From: Brachionus rotundiformis
Taxonomy: Eukaryota; Rotifera; Eurotatoria; Ploima; Brachionidae
Assembly: GCA_016802295.1 (NCBI GenBank)
Contig: JAESIW010000162.1
Coordinates: forward strand, 351,802-415,801
Direction of reading: 5' to 3'
Length of the DNA stretch: 64,000 nt
A program made the translations under genes and the position numbers. Under the pieces are notes generated by a model. It did not search any database, had not been told where the DNA came from, and saw nothing but the letters and a program-made list of their open reading frames with translations. Each line of letters starts with the position of its first letter. Within the stretch, counting starts at the first letter, position 1. This document shows, one piece after another, positions 47,974 to 58,248 of the stretch.

Positions 47974-50900
47974 ATGATAAACAGAATGAATGGACGCAAG
48001 GACTCAATTGATGACCTAATACTTCCTTTGATTGATGGCGAGCTCAGCAGTTCCTATGTTGACAAAGATAAGCTAATTTTTATGCCCGATTCGGATAGTT
48101 TGTATCCAATCGGCATGGACAACTTTCGCTGCAAGCCGAACACATCGCCTAAGTCGCCGACCAGTCCGCTGGACAAGCTAGAGATCCAGAAACGAGTCAA
48201 AGAGCGTTGGCAAAACGCTGCCAAAAAGCTCAAGTTTATGAAGGATCCATGGTACGAATTTCACATCCAGGACTATCCTGTTGAGAAAGTCATTCGTCAT
48301 AGATACAACCCGGTAAAGAAAGAGTGGCGCCGAGACGAATGCGTGGTTCGAATGGAGCCGAAGCAATTTGCCAATGGTGCAATGCGTGCTTGTTTCAGAC
48401 TGTAAGTCCAGCACAGCGTTTTATAAAGCTATTTTTATCTATTTTTGTCTATAGGAAAAAATTGTCCAATTTTTCTCATCATAAGTCATGGGATCACGCT
48501 TCCAATTATGTAGCCAAATGCTACAAAGATAGTACTATTGAAAGAGAGCGCTATTTTGATGATGTCAGGCTTCAGATGGATGCCAAGTTTTGGGTAACAT
48601 TTAGATATTTATAGACTAGATAGTTAGATAAAGATGAAATGGCATTTTTTGTTTAATAATAAGAATAATTTCTACGCTTTTCCGTGCAGTCTGGATTTAC
48701 CAGACTTTAAGCAATATTTTAGTCCTTCAAAAGTCAGCTGTTTTTGATTCTATCACTTGACTTTTTAACTGGTTCCTATCACTTACAACTCTATTAGTAA
48801 ACAAATTATATCTGTAACCGGTTATAATAAATATAGACATACTGTTTAAAAAGCTTTATTTAAGTTATTGAATATTCTGAAGTTCTAAGAACGGAATTCC
48901 TATATATACCTAAATATACCTAAATGCTCGTATCAAGAACACAAGCTTATAATCAAGACAAGATGTGAGTTGAATATTAAATGTATTTATCAGCATTTCG
49001 AGGCGTCTAGCTTCTGAGATATGTGACAAGTATAATTCTTACTTATCTTGATGCTTCAGTTAATAAGCTGATGAATAAGTGACTATGTATGAGTTAAATT
49101 AATTTTTTATTTAAAAAACAAATATTTTCATGTATTGATTTATCATATCTGAGGTGCGACTGGGCTGAATAAGATTTTTGCTAGGGGATGAATGGAGACG
49201 AAGTTAAAGTATCAACTGAAAGTTTTTAATTTTATTAATCTAACTACTCAAAGGGTTTTTATTAAGAAAACCAAAACCGATTATTTGAGCAAAATTTTTA
49301 CCATTCCTTAAATTAAATTTCAAATATCTTGAGTCATTTTTCACTAGTTTTCCTTTTATTGAAAAGTAATTTAAGAATAATTGTTTAAAAAATTCTATGT
49401 TGACAAAAATAAATGCCATACTTATCTAAAAAAGTTGCTTTGTCAAATCCAAGAGATGCCTTTTTTCAAATAAGCTAAAAAATCTAAATCTAAAAAAATT
49501 ATATTGAAGGCTGAAGTTTACAACCGGCACAATCCACCAAAAAAAATAGACATTATGCAAATGTGTATACTGGAGTTCAAAGAGCGAGCAGACTCTCCTC
49601 TGTTTCATCTAGAACACTACATTGAAGGCAAATACATCAAATACAACTCGAACGCTGGCTTTGTCGAAGACTCCAACATTCGCAACACACCCAACGCGTT
49701 TAGTCATTTTACATTTGAGTTTTCGAACCACGAGTTGATTGTTGTCGACATACAAGGAGTGGGCGATTTGTACACTGATCCGCAAATTCACACCGTGCAA
49801 GGCGATGACTACGGCGACGGGAACCTGGGTGTAAAAGGCTTTGCGCTCTTTTTCTACAGCCATGTATGCAACGACATCTGCCGCAGTCTCAACTTGACTA
49901 AGTTTGATCTAGCGCCGAGTGAGATAGACAACCAGGAGAGTTATATAAACAAGATGAAAGACAAAAAATGCGTCGCTACCAAGGCTAAAGTGAACAAGAG
50001 TGCTCATGGGCCAATAATTGCAGGCGTTTCGGCCCGAAACAGATACCTAATCAATCGGCTGAGCTGCTCGGATGATAACGAGCTTTACGAGATAGAGGAG
50101 TCCGAAGGCTACTCATCGGCCTCGCCCTGCTTCTCGCCCGGCATTCAGATAGTGCCGTGTTTCAATTCAAATCTCATCCCTATGAATCTGCTCTCCAAAA
50201 GTTTCAATAGCAATCATTCAAACAACACAAGCTTTGTCGACTCGCCATTTGACAACGAGGACGCCTACAAGTTTTTCAACTCGAACGAGTTCAATAAGCC
50301 ACGCGCGTCCGGTTTTGTCGAAGAAAAGGACGCTCTGTTGAACGCGGACACCGAGTTCAGACGCAAGCTCATACGTTTGGAGTCATTTGAGTCAATATTG
50401 GGCAAAGTTCATCTAGAAATGTGTAAATACCACGAAGTGGGACGCTTTGTACATAACGAAACTGATCCATTTGACCAAAAGGCTGCTTTCTATCATCTAC
50501 AATTGGCTGCCAATCTCGGCCTAACCGATGCTCTAGTCAATTGTGGCAAAATTTATATGCAATTACCTCATGACATTTTACCAGAGTTTAAAGTGGAGGT
50601 AAGTTTTTCTAGCACTAGCACTTGGATCGACGAGCTCCTTGATAATTGCCAGTTCCCGGGCTACTGCTGGTCGTTTTACCATTATTTGTTCTTAAGTTGA
50701 TAGTTTCATTCTAAGTACATACCCAGGCCATCGCTTTCTTTAAATCTTGATGCATTTATTCTTCTGTATAGTTTATCGTTTGACAATGTCTCAGGACAAT
50801 GAAGAATCCTTCTTAGGCATTCAGTGTGAAATGATAAAAATAACGTATTTCCTCTAATAGAAGAAACTTGTTATATTTAAATTAGGTTCATATTTAATTC

Positions 50901-52345
50901 GGATTATTTATTTACTTGTGTTTTGTATAAAATAAAATTCAGGTATTGTGAATTTCAAAAACAAACAGAACAAAAATTCTTCCTATTTTGAAAAATTAAA
51001 ATCTACTAAAATAGAAATATTCCATTTTTTTGAATAAGAAATTTTCGAATAGAAGAAATACTCTGAGGAGCAAACTTACTTTTACAATACAGTAATCCGA
51101 GGAAGGCTTCCTTGCTCGCTTTTCATCTCTTTTCCAGTACTGTTTTTAGAGCGATAGCTCCGACTTAACACAGAGGTAGCTGCATCAAGTTGATCTTGTA
51201 CATTGCAATTGCAAGCCAGTCTACTCCATCCCTTTTTGATCATGAAAGCGGTTAAAACATATTTTGTTCTTTAGAGAGGTCTAAACCTACGAGCCTCTCC
51301 CTATTTGAATAAAACGCACACTACTAGGCTTTACTGGCTCGTAAGTCTTATGCTGTGAAAAGTTCTCAAATATTCTAACAGGCTTGGACATCTTCAACAT
51401 GTCTTCTTCTTGAGTTTTTATAAATTCAGTTACAATATTTCTCTATCAATTTGAGCTTTAAAACTATTGACTGTCTTTGCTCATATAGCTTCTTGTAAAA
51501 GCATGTTTCATATTTTCACGGTTCGGCTTGTAAATAATTTTCCTTTTTTGCTGATCTCTCTTACAGGTTAAATGACGGAAATGTTTGAAAATGTTATGCT
51601 AGTTTTATCATTGAAAAAATAATAAATAAATCTTTTAAAAATGTTTCAATGAGATAAGAAATTGACTTTATATTTTACTTGTTTTCTTCACAATAAATTG
51701 TCTATAAAATTTATCGATTTATCAATCGAATAATCCTGTCTACTTTGAATGTTTGCTAGAAGTGGGCTAAACGACCTGATTCGCTGCTTAATAACTATTT
51801 TAATTAATTTATTATATAAATTTTTTTTTTTTAATATTCTCTGTAATTTAATTAATTAAAAATCAAGGAAAATGACAGCAATTATGAGTTGGGATTCGAG
51901 TTGTTTGTTGAGGCAGCAGAAAAAGGTGAAAAAAGCTCGCTTTGCTTTGTGGCCAAAGCGTTCGACAGTGGAATAGGCTTGCCAAAGACAAGGTAAATAA
52001 TCAAGAATAATTGTAAAAATAATACTAATTCTACTTTTGTAAAGAGATAAAGACTGGTGTCGAGCCATTGAGTATTATAGAAAGATAATAGGTAATAGTT
52101 CAGAGGAGAAGGGACTAGACGATGGTTTTTATGATATTAGCACAGAGTGTGAGCCAGTATACGCTATCCTGGCCAGGATAGGGGAAATGTATATGCAGGG
52201 AAGTCATGGCATTGAGCAAAATTATGCTGAAGCGGCCGACTTGTTCAATGAGGCTGCTGAGCGGGCCATGCAAAGCGGCAAAGGAAGACTGGCTAACAAA
52301 TATTTCGATTTGGCCGAACAGACCAGTGCACTAAGTGATCAATAA
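47974..52345 (+). CDS. EEF2K: Eukaryotic elongation factor 2 kinase (alpha-kinase)
   Basis: Five exons (47974-48401, 48455-48593, 49510-50598, 51868-51992, 52045-52345) join to 693 aa; human is 725. Near residue 75-100 is the calmodulin-binding segment (KERWQNAAKKLKFMKDPWYEF). The alpha-kinase domain follows. The putative ATP lysine is in ASNYVAKCYKD, and HLEHYIEGKYIKYNSN and VVDIQGVGDLYTDPQIHT are nearly invariant. The glycine loop GDGNLG and the zinc-binding H.C...C cluster (SHVCNDIC) are present. A Ser/Asn-rich regulatory linker leads to C-terminal SEL1-like helical repeats (AAFYHLQLAANLGLTDALVN, YAEAADLFNEAAERA). The enzyme phosphorylates eEF2 in response to calcium/calmodulin and slows translation elongation. 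Introns 2 and 3 carry antisense LINE fragments. Confidence 0.95.
48733..48825 (-). mobile_element. LINE 3' fragment in EEF2K intron 2
   Basis: The minus strand reads YNLFTNRVVSDRNQLKSQVI ESKTADF, a reverse-transcriptase C-terminal phrase of the F.NRVV..WN.L...V form. It is very short and truncated on both sides. Surrounding intron sequence is otherwise AT-rich. Confidence 0.55.
51430..51590 (-). mobile_element. LINE 3' fragment in EEF2K intron 3
   Basis: The minus strand reads KLFTSRTVKI, stop, NMLLQEAI, stop, AKTVNSFKAQIDREIL. This is the reverse-transcriptase C-terminal signature with in-frame stops. The GC-richer sequence from about 51080 to 51430 may be the element's 3' untranslated tail. 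It lies antisense to EEF2K. Confidence 0.6.
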
Positions 52346-53626
52346 CTCAATTTATTTGTATATATATACATCTGGAGATTCTTAGAAATCTAAATGGACT
52401 CTTTACGAGCTAGTTTTATTTTTTTAGACAGTGGATCTCCGAGTATTTTAATTTGATTTGTTTTAATAAGAAAACAAGATTTTTTACATTTCATTGAAAA
52501 AAATAGATTTTTATTTATTAATTTTTTTATTTATTAGATAATACTAATAAAATTATAATTTAAAAAAAGTCAAAATTTTTAATAAAATAGTTTTGAGTCT
52601 ACCTTTTAAACAAAAAAAAATAACCATTCAACACAATTTCAAAACGCTCAGCTCAGCACAAATGATTCCTTCTGAACCCAAAAACTAAAAATGAAATAGA
52701 TTCATCCAACATAGAATATTTTTTTGAAAAAAAACACTAAACACAACAAATTTTTTTAAATAATTTACAAATAATGGAGGGAAATTTAACAAAAATTAAT
52801 TTCAATTTTTTTTTCTAATTAAAACAAGATGTTTTTATTTAGAAATGAATATAAGAAATAAAAAACAAATTGTTTACCTAACTCAAGATAAACCAATTAT
52901 TTATTCAAGAACAGTAAGAAATGTTCCTGCAATTTTTTCACTAAATTAGGATATTGTGCACATTTATTGGCATTAAAAGAACTGTTTAAAAAAGAGGACC
53001 AATCTGTCAATAAACCTAAAAGAGGTAGCAAAAAATGCGGAAAAATGTTTTTCTAGATACTAATTTTTTTAAATATCTTTTCTTTAAGCTTCGAAATTTA
53101 CTTTATTATCATTAAATATAAATTAAAATAAGAATTTATTTTATTATAAATATTTTTGTGTTGAAAAAAAACTTCTTTTAAAAATAATCTTCAAGCACAA
53201 TTTTTTTGTGTTAACTGTTTTTTTTTTAATTCAATTTAAAAGTATATTTTGCAATAAAAAATAAATTAACTTTAATATTTTTTGATTTTAATTATCAGAT
53301 TGAAAAAAAAATTTTTTTTAAATGATCTCATTTATTTAACCAAATGTAAATAAGAAATATAGTATAAAGAGCCGAAAAAAGTCATCCGGTGTTTGAGTGT
53401 TAAGAAAATAAAACTAAAATTTATGATTTTTATTATTTTATATTTTGTATGATTTAAAGAGTGTATAAATAAAGTTGTATATTTAAAATTAATAAATATT
53501 CAATTTAAAATGTTTAATTTAGCTAACTAAAATTATCAAAGCGATAAAAAAATAAACTGTGCTGAATCCGTATCTAAAATATTTACAATTAAAAAAACTT
53601 TAAATTAAAAAACTTTAAACTTTTAA
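52346..53626. other. Convergent intergenic region EEF2K-FBXL4
   Basis: Very AT-rich. The only recognisable content is a transposase-like SWIM zinc finger fragment at about 52903-53056, listed separately. The rest should be 3' untranslated sequence of both genes. Confidence 0.6.
52903..53056 (+). pseudogene. SWIM zinc-finger fragment, probable MULE transposase remnant
   Basis: A plus-strand open stretch reads KKCSCNFFTKLGYCAHLLAL KELFKKED and ends in a Lys-rich tail with a stop. The pattern C-x-C-x9-C-x-H is the SWIM zinc finger that often forms the C-terminus of MULE-type transposases. No catalytic domain lies upstream, and the frame is closed by a TAA about 40 bases before. It is best read as a decayed element, possibly related to the MULE at 61.2 kb, which itself lacks a SWIM finger. 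Confidence 0.5.
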
Positions 53627-55834
53627 TCATTTCTGACTTGTTTTGATAGAACAATGGGGAAATGTCTGAGACAATTGAATTATTTGCTCTCTATCTTCAT
53701 AAAAACAAAATGATATGTCAAAAAGTTTGAGTTTTTTACAATTTTTTAAAACCCTTGAATAAAAATATAATAAAAATTTAATTTTAATTTTCTTATTTAC
53801 AATTCAACTGCCTCCTTTGACACTGATCTTGAGCCCAGTATATCAAGTTGCTCAATCTGTAATCCTTTTTGAGATATTAAATGCAACTCATTATCAGTCA
53901 CTCTTGAAAATAGATTAAAATTTGGAATTATCATATCATTTTAATTGGTCTACCTAAGTGATGTTAAAAATAATTTTCTCATTTTGGTACATTTTTCCAA
54001 CATTGCCTTCAACCATTCAAATGATATAATGCTTCTGCTTTTTTAATTAATATATTTGATAAAATAATATTCAGCAAAAAAAAAGAGAAAATAAATATAA
54101 TAGGTACCACCAGCCAATGTCCAAATCTTTGAGATTAAAACAATTGTTAGCTATTTTTCTGAGGCCCATGCCGGTCAGCGAATAGGCCCTCCATAAATCA
54201 AGTGATTCCAATTTGTCACAATATTCAGCTAAATTATTTATCACCTCATCAAATTCATTTATTTTTATACAAGCTCCTAAGTTAAGATATTTTAAATTTC
54301 TGCATGATTGTACAATCTTGATAATTTGTTGTCCATCAATAAGAGTCCTATACAAATTTAATAATTCCAAGTCATTCAAATTGGCTATGGATTCGAAACC
54401 ATTTAGTTCGCTTGGACTTATGTTCAGACACGAGGCTATATTTAAGCTTTTTAACTTTGAACAACAACCAGCTATTACACTCAAAATGTCCGAATTCAGA
54501 AATTGGCAATTTTCCATATTTACCACAGTCAATTGGGAACAAGAATTTACAATAATTCTTTTTAAATAAATAAATAAATAGTTTATATTTTGGAATAAAT
54601 TTTTAATACTTTTTTAAAATTTGAGTTGATTCCAATTTAAGCCAAGATATATCCAAGGCTTTGAATTCACAAGATAAATTAGATAGAGTATTTAACAGAG
54701 ATTCGTTGGCCTTATTATCATTTTAAAATAAACATTTGGAAAAAATAAATTTTACATTATTCCAAAATGGTTTTAAATTCAATTGATTAAACAAGTCTCT
54801 ATCACTGCATAGTTGGTAAAATTTCCTACATGTTGACCTGAGCAAGAATATGCCTTTCAAATCTAAAAGCTTTATAATTTTTTGAAGCAATTCATTTGGC
54901 AAGTCCGTTATGGTCAAGTCAAGTTTCTTCTTTTCAGAACTAGATTCTGTTTTATTTTCCGATTCTTGATGAGGATTTGATGAGATTTTCATTGAATCAA
55001 ACTGGTCTCCAATGTGACGAATATTTTCACCAATCTTTTTACTAAGCATAAAATCGAATGGAATACCAACAATCTCAATGGCATCAAGCTCTGTGTAATA
55101 ATCAAGTCTGCCGTGCTCAAACTCAACCCTCACAAGACTTGAAATTTATTTTAAAATTTATCAAAAAAAAAAGATTAATTATCTTTTATTTACTTAGAAA
55201 ATATATTTTTTTTGGTCAATTCAGGCCTAAACTTACGAGACTCTTGTCTCGGAAGTGGTCGCTGTAGGGCTTTAGAATTTGATTGTATCTTCAAGCTGTC
55301 AAAAATTGACCATATACACGACCATTTGTTTTTCCAATAATCAAATGCATACAATGCAACCACTGCTCCAGGATTATAATTTTCGTAAACAATCACTGTC
55401 TCTATCATTACTTTTTGATCAAATTTTACCTCTGAAAAATTTTAATTCTACTAAATTAGGCGAGAAAAAAATTGACCAGACCTATAAAATCTTGACTTAT
55501 GTAAAGTGGTTTAGCTATGCTGGACTTGACTTCTGGTAAATAACTCATATCAGTCCACCATTGTCCATAAGTTCTCTTAAATAACAATTTTTAAAGTAAA
55601 TTCTGAGTATACTTTGACTTAATAAAGATTTGGTAAAAAATTTAATTCTTGTTGAGAACATACCAGCACACAGCTTTCAAGGAAATCGCCATATTTTGGA
55701 AAATTAATCGGATTGCCACGCACATTTGCCACAGTGTATGAGCCGCTCTGTTCTCTTCCGTATTGAGACGAAAAATCCAACACATTTTCCACAAATTGTC
55801 TTATGGTCAAATTTTCAGTCTTCTGTGCATTCAT
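53627..55834 (-). CDS. FBXL4: FBXL4, F-box and leucine-rich-repeat protein
   Basis: Nine exons (55834-55664, 55575-55482, 55431-55194, 55137-54756, 54710-54610, 54557-54108, 54037-53954, 53902-53801, 53753-53627) join to 582 aa; human is 621. The N-terminal galactose-binding-like module is clear: VLDFSSQYGREQSGSYTVAN, FRTYG-like RTYGQWW, ENYNPGAVV, DYYTELDAIEI. The F-box lies near residues 246-285 (ITDLPNELLQKIIKLLDL). The C-terminal half is LRRs (LNLYRT, YLNLGACIKI, LESLDLWRA, DLDIGWC, QLDILGSR, LFDISFC), ending like vertebrate FBXL4. The protein is an SCF adaptor at the mitochondrial outer membrane that restrains BNIP3/NIX mitophagy. The predicted start corresponds to about residue 47 of human FBXL4, so the targeting segment is missing or lies on an unseen upstream exon. 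A consensus GTAAGT at 55236 inside exon 3 is apparently unused. Confidence 0.9.
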
Positions 55835-56273
55835 TGTTTCATTGAGACAGATAACAAACCATTAAATAAACCACTAGAATTTCCTTCTAAACATTTTTAT
55901 TATTAATAATTTTGGTTATTAGAAACCATAAATAAATTAGATAAGACCAGAGAGAGCAAGCTTGGAAATTTATGCAAAAATAATTATCTTAAAATTAAAT
56001 TAAAATTTATACCTTTTTTTTTCATATATTTTTGTTAAAAAAATAATTCTAATTTTTACCAGAATATAAAGAGGTAAAAAACATTGGCTTATCACAACCA
56101 CCTTGTTACGTGTGACTGTAAAATAGTAATAACTTGACTAATTAAATGAAAAGATTTATTCTAAATTAAGATTAAAAAAAAAAAAATTAAATTTTCAAAC
56201 ATTTAAAGTTTATTTTTTATTACAATTAAACAATAACAATAAAACTAAGTCATTAATTCCAATTTGGAAAAAG
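55835..56273. other. Spacer SAP18-FBXL4
   Basis: Only 440 bp of AT-rich sequence separates the SAP18 stop from the FBXL4 start, both on the minus strand. It would have to contain the SAP18 3' UTR and any FBXL4 promoter or trans-splice site. A missing 5' exon of FBXL4 could also sit here, but none was recognised. Confidence 0.5.
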
Positions 56274-56768
56274 TTAATAAGGTCTGGCCCGACGATCGTA
56301 GGACGACGAATAAGCTCGGTCCCTGCGATCGTGAGCATCGCGACCATGGCTGCGAGCAATCTCGACAGCAACGTCCAAATAATCTCCAATAACAAATTTC
56401 TTTGACTGCAGAGTGGCATTGTCATCAGGACCCTTGGTGCCAATGGTAGTGCTGCCAATCTCCTTCATCCTGAAGCCTGCGCCGCGCTGATTCGGCCACA
56501 CTACCGCAAAATTGAAGGTAGTTCCTTTGGTCTTGGTGTTCGGGTACACATCAGTAATGAGTCTGGTTATTTCCTTGAGAGTGGCGTCCAGCCACGTATG
56601 TATTTGCAGCTCGTTGGACGGCACCTGTCTGACGTAGTCGTTTGGCCGGTTGTGACGACCGGTCGTGTTGCAAAACACCCGCAACAATAGCGGACATGTC
56701 TTTTCTCTGTCAATCTGCACCTCGCTCTCTTTCTGAACCTCCTCTGCCACTTTAGACTCAAGACCCAT
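56274..56768 (-). CDS. SAP18: SAP18, Sin3- and ASAP-associated ubiquitin-fold protein
   Basis: An intronless frame of 164 aa opens MGLESKVAEEVQKESEVQID. It carries the hallmark REKTCPLLLRVF, then ELQIHTWLDATLKEITRL, FNFAVVWPN, MKEIGSTTIG and LQSKKFVIGDYLDVAVE, all in the order of human SAP18 (153 aa). The fold is ubiquitin-like. The last 25 residues are Arg/Asp-rich and end in RPY, as in vertebrates (MRPY). SAP18 belongs to the ASAP/PSAP complexes with RNPS1 and Acinus or Pinin and also binds Sin3 repressor complexes. The start is supported by homology, with a TTTAG acceptor-like site three bases upstream. It follows TSG101 by 257 bp on the same strand. Confidence 0.95.
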   Translation of the reverse strand: MGLESKVAEEVQKESEVQIDREKTCPLLLRVFCNTTGRHNRPNDYVRQVPSNELQIHTWLDATLKEITRLITDVYPNTKTKGTTFNFAVVWPNQRGAGFRMKEIGSTTIGTKGPDDNATLQSKKFVIGDYLDVAVEIARSHGRDAHDRRDRAYSSSYDRRARPY

Positions 56769-57024
56769 CTTCTAAATTATCTCTTAAATTAATTTATTAT
56801 CTTTTCTAATTTAATTAAGTTTAAAAATTTTCATAAATTTCTCGTGTCCACTTTTAAAGAAGTTCTCACGCCTCTTTGGTTAATTAATCCTGGTAAAAAA
56901 ATCCAAAGACAAAAATAAAAATATTTATTTATCAAAAAAGTGAAAGAAATAAGTTTAATTTAGAATTAAATTAATTAATTTATTTAAAAATAAATAAAGA
57001 AAAAAATAGATAGTAGGATATTAT

Positions 57025-58248
57025 TCACAGCGGCAAGTTAGCTTGTAGTCTGGCCTTGTTTAGAGTGGCCCTTAGGTAAAATTGCTTCCTGGACAAGAGT
57101 CTTACTTGTTTTAAAAAGTTTTCCATGTCAATCGTTTGGTGATTGAGGCCCTCGGTCAAATAGAAAAGCAAGTCTTGGATGGCCATCTCCTCGGCGTACA
57201 GCTGAAGCATTTGCCGATAGAGCGGCGTCGGCGTTACCACCGCATCTTCGGCGCTAGTGTTGTCTCTGTGCTTCATTTGGTTTAGGTTCTGGTTTATTTC
57301 TGTGGTTTTGTCTTTGAGTTCGGTGCTTAGATGGTCAATGTTGAGGCATTCGTTTTCGGCCTCTGTGATCAAGGTGTTTAGAGTGGCGCGGCTGGACTCG
57401 AGGTCGTAGTTGACGCGCTTGAGCGAGTCGATCTCGGCCAGTTTCTCATCGCAGGCGTCCTTGAAGCGCTTGCGGATTTTGTCCTGGATGGCGGATATGA
57501 GCGACATGCGGTAGTGCTCGGGCTTGATGGTGTCGTCCGGGTAGGAGACGCGGGCAGTGGCCTGGTTGATGGCGGGGTTGCTGGCGCTCTTCATGGGGTT
57601 GTAGGCCTGGCCGGCAGACGGCATCGGGTAGTAGGGGCTGTTCGAAGCGGGATAGGGGGTTGGGTAGCTGAGGACCGATGCGGTCGGGTAGGGGGGAGAG
57701 ACCGGGAAGGAGGAGCGGGCATCGGTGGGGTAGGGCGGCGTGTTGGACGCGGCATAGGGCCTGGTGATGGCGCCGGTCGAAGCCGATGCTATTGCCGGGT
57801 TGCGGGCAGGCTTCGAGAACAGTGGTGTTTGCTCGCTGAATTTTATGGTCATTAGGTTGAGCAGCATGTAGAGGTCTGAGTGCTGGTGGCTCCATTCGGT
57901 CAAGCAGGGCAGTCTGATCCGTCCGCTGGCGTCCACTGTCTCGGACACGTTTATGCTCATTTCAGGCGTGGGACGCACATAGGCAATGGGCACCTCGTAC
58001 GGATGGGTGTCGCTGAGGAATATTTGAATGGGTATGTTGTACACTGCGTTGCGGAAATTGACCGGTATGGTGCCTGACAGACAGAGCAGTTCTTTGCTCA
58101 TGCCGTTCGGGTACACGTATCGCTCAGTCTTGGGAAACAGATCCTTGAAGTAGCTTAGAGCGCCAGTTATGTCGCGTTTGGTCGAGTCTTTGTACTTGTA
58201 TGAACATTTGGATAGCAAATCATTCAGTATTCGTTCGCTCGGAGTCAT
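57025..58248 (-). CDS. TSG101: TSG101, ESCRT-I subunit (UEV domain)
   Basis: An intronless frame of 407 aa (human 390). Residues 1-145 form the UEV domain: YFKDLFP, LSGTIPV, YNIPIQIFLSDTHPY, VRPTPEM and LPCLTEWSHQHSDLYMLLNL. A Pro/Tyr/Ser-rich linker follows (about 150-235), then a coiled-coil stalk and the steadiness box (TPLYRQMLQLYAEEMAIQDL, FLKQVRLLSRKQFYLRA). TSG101 binds P(T/S)AP motifs and ubiquitin on endosomal cargo and nucleates ESCRT-I. As in all UEVs the E2 cysteine is absent; its position (Tyr110 in human) is Arg here, with an unrelated Cys three residues on. The domestic PTAP-pocket Tyr68 and Met95 equivalents are kept, and Tyr63 is Phe. The linker is markedly GC-rich. Confidence 0.95.
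   Translation of the reverse strand: MTPSERILNDLLSKCSYKYKDSTKRDITGALSYFKDLFPKTERYVYPNGMSKELLCLSGTIPVNFRNAVYNIPIQIFLSDTHPYEVPIAYVRPTPEMSINVSETVDASGRIRLPCLTEWSHQHSDLYMLLNLMTIKFSEQTPLFSKPARNPAIASASTGAITRPYAASNTPPYPTDARSSFPVSPPYPTASVLSYPTPYPASNSPYYPMPSAGQAYNPMKSASNPAINQATARVSYPDDTIKPEHYRMSLISAIQDKIRKRFKDACDEKLAEIDSLKRVNYDLESSRATLNTLITEAENECLNIDHLSTELKDKTTEINQNLNQMKHRDNTSAEDAVVTPTPLYRQMLQLYAEEMAIQDLLFYLTEGLNHQTIDMENFLKQVRLLSRKQFYLRATLNKARLQANLPL

Noticed and set aside
55190..55240. Consensus GTAAGT donor inside FBXL4 exon 3
   Set aside because: Splicing there would remove the conserved FRPELTKKNIF segment that aligns with human FBXL4. The downstream donor at 55193 keeps both frame and homology.
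57446..57895. Pro/Arg/His-rich second frame within TSG101
   Set aside because: It is a shadow frame of the GC-rich linker. The TSG101 frame is fully supported by homology.
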